The notes beneath the pieces are model-generated. The model did not search any database, was not told where the DNA came from, and was given only the letters and a program-made list of their open reading frames with translations. From contig JALRHN010000053.1 of the NCBI GenBank assembly GCA_023259575.1, positions 5,695-12,391 of the forward strand: a stretch of 6,697 nt of DNA, in the 5' to 3' direction. A program made the position numbers and the translations under genes. The stretch is from Candidatus Kapaibacterium sp. GTDB taxonomy: Bacteria; Bacteroidota; Ignavibacteria; Kapaibacteriales; UBA961. Below, piece by piece: positions 6,590 through 6,697 of this stretch (positions are counted from its first letter, which is position 1; each line of letters begins with the position of its first letter).

Positions 6590-6697
6590 TTTTCCAACGT
6601 TTAGCAGTTAACCATCTTCTACATTGTTCATTTAAGCTACGTTTATATTTGGGCGTTGTATCACATGAAAAATCTGGATTATTTTCTAAAACAAACA
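6582..6697 (-). CDS. C-terminal end of an unidentified protein (partial)
   Basis: On the minus strand a frame enters from the right edge and stays open for 37 codons to a TAA at 6584-6582. It encodes a polar, basic tail that includes NNPDFSCDTTPKYKRSLNEQ followed by CRRWLTAKRWKII. It has two cysteines and two tryptophans. The other two minus-strand frames contain stops, and the composition looks like real protein, so a genuine 3' end is likely. I do not recognise the family, and 37 residues are too few to assign a function. Its stop codon lies within the last codons of bcp, an 8-base convergent overlap. Confidence 0.5.
   Translation of the reverse strand, partial: FVLENNPDFSCDTTPKYKRSLNEQCRRWLTAKRWKII

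Overview
The window is 6.7 kb of AT-rich chromosomal DNA (roughly one third G+C by eye) and is almost entirely coding. The only non-coding gap over 50 bases is a 177-base divergent region at 445-621. Most starts lack a strong Shine-Dalgarno sequence, and the Lon, GlgA, IspE and Bcp sequences look like those of the Bacteroidota/Chlorobiota/Ignavibacteriota (FCB) group. That placement is an inference from general resemblance and is only moderately secure. No mobile element, CRISPR array, rRNA, tRNA or integration signature was seen.

Layout from left to right. A partial membrane permease of a metal-ion ABC transporter (ABC-3 family) runs leftward off the window edge (444..1, minus). After the divergent gap comes a complete Lon protease gene (622-3105, plus). 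Only two bases separate its stop from that of the convergent glycogen synthase gene glgA (3108-4583, minus). Upstream of glgA on the same strand, 34 bases away, is ispE (MEP isoprenoid pathway; best start is a GTG at 5457), so ispE-glgA probably form a minus-strand transcription unit. Divergent from ispE, with only 35 bases between start codons, is a small polytopic membrane protein of the SEC59/DGK1/VTE5 CTP-dependent lipid kinase family (5493-6134, plus). Two bases after it comes a Bcp/PrxQ-type thiol peroxidase (6137-6589, plus). The last ~115 bases hold the C-terminal end of an unidentified protein on the minus strand (6582 to the edge), whose stop lies inside the 3' end of the peroxiredoxin gene.

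The genes are mostly housekeeping: protein quality control, glycogen synthesis, isoprenoid precursor synthesis, lipid or polyprenol phosphorylation, and peroxide defence. The one functionally suggestive juxtaposition is ispE beside a candidate polyprenol/phytol/diacylglycerol kinase, since both act on isoprenoid or lipid metabolism. I see no convincing evidence of a previously undescribed system here. The observations below are modest points about gene starts, an unusual active-site variant, compact gene ends and a possible metal-responsive operator.
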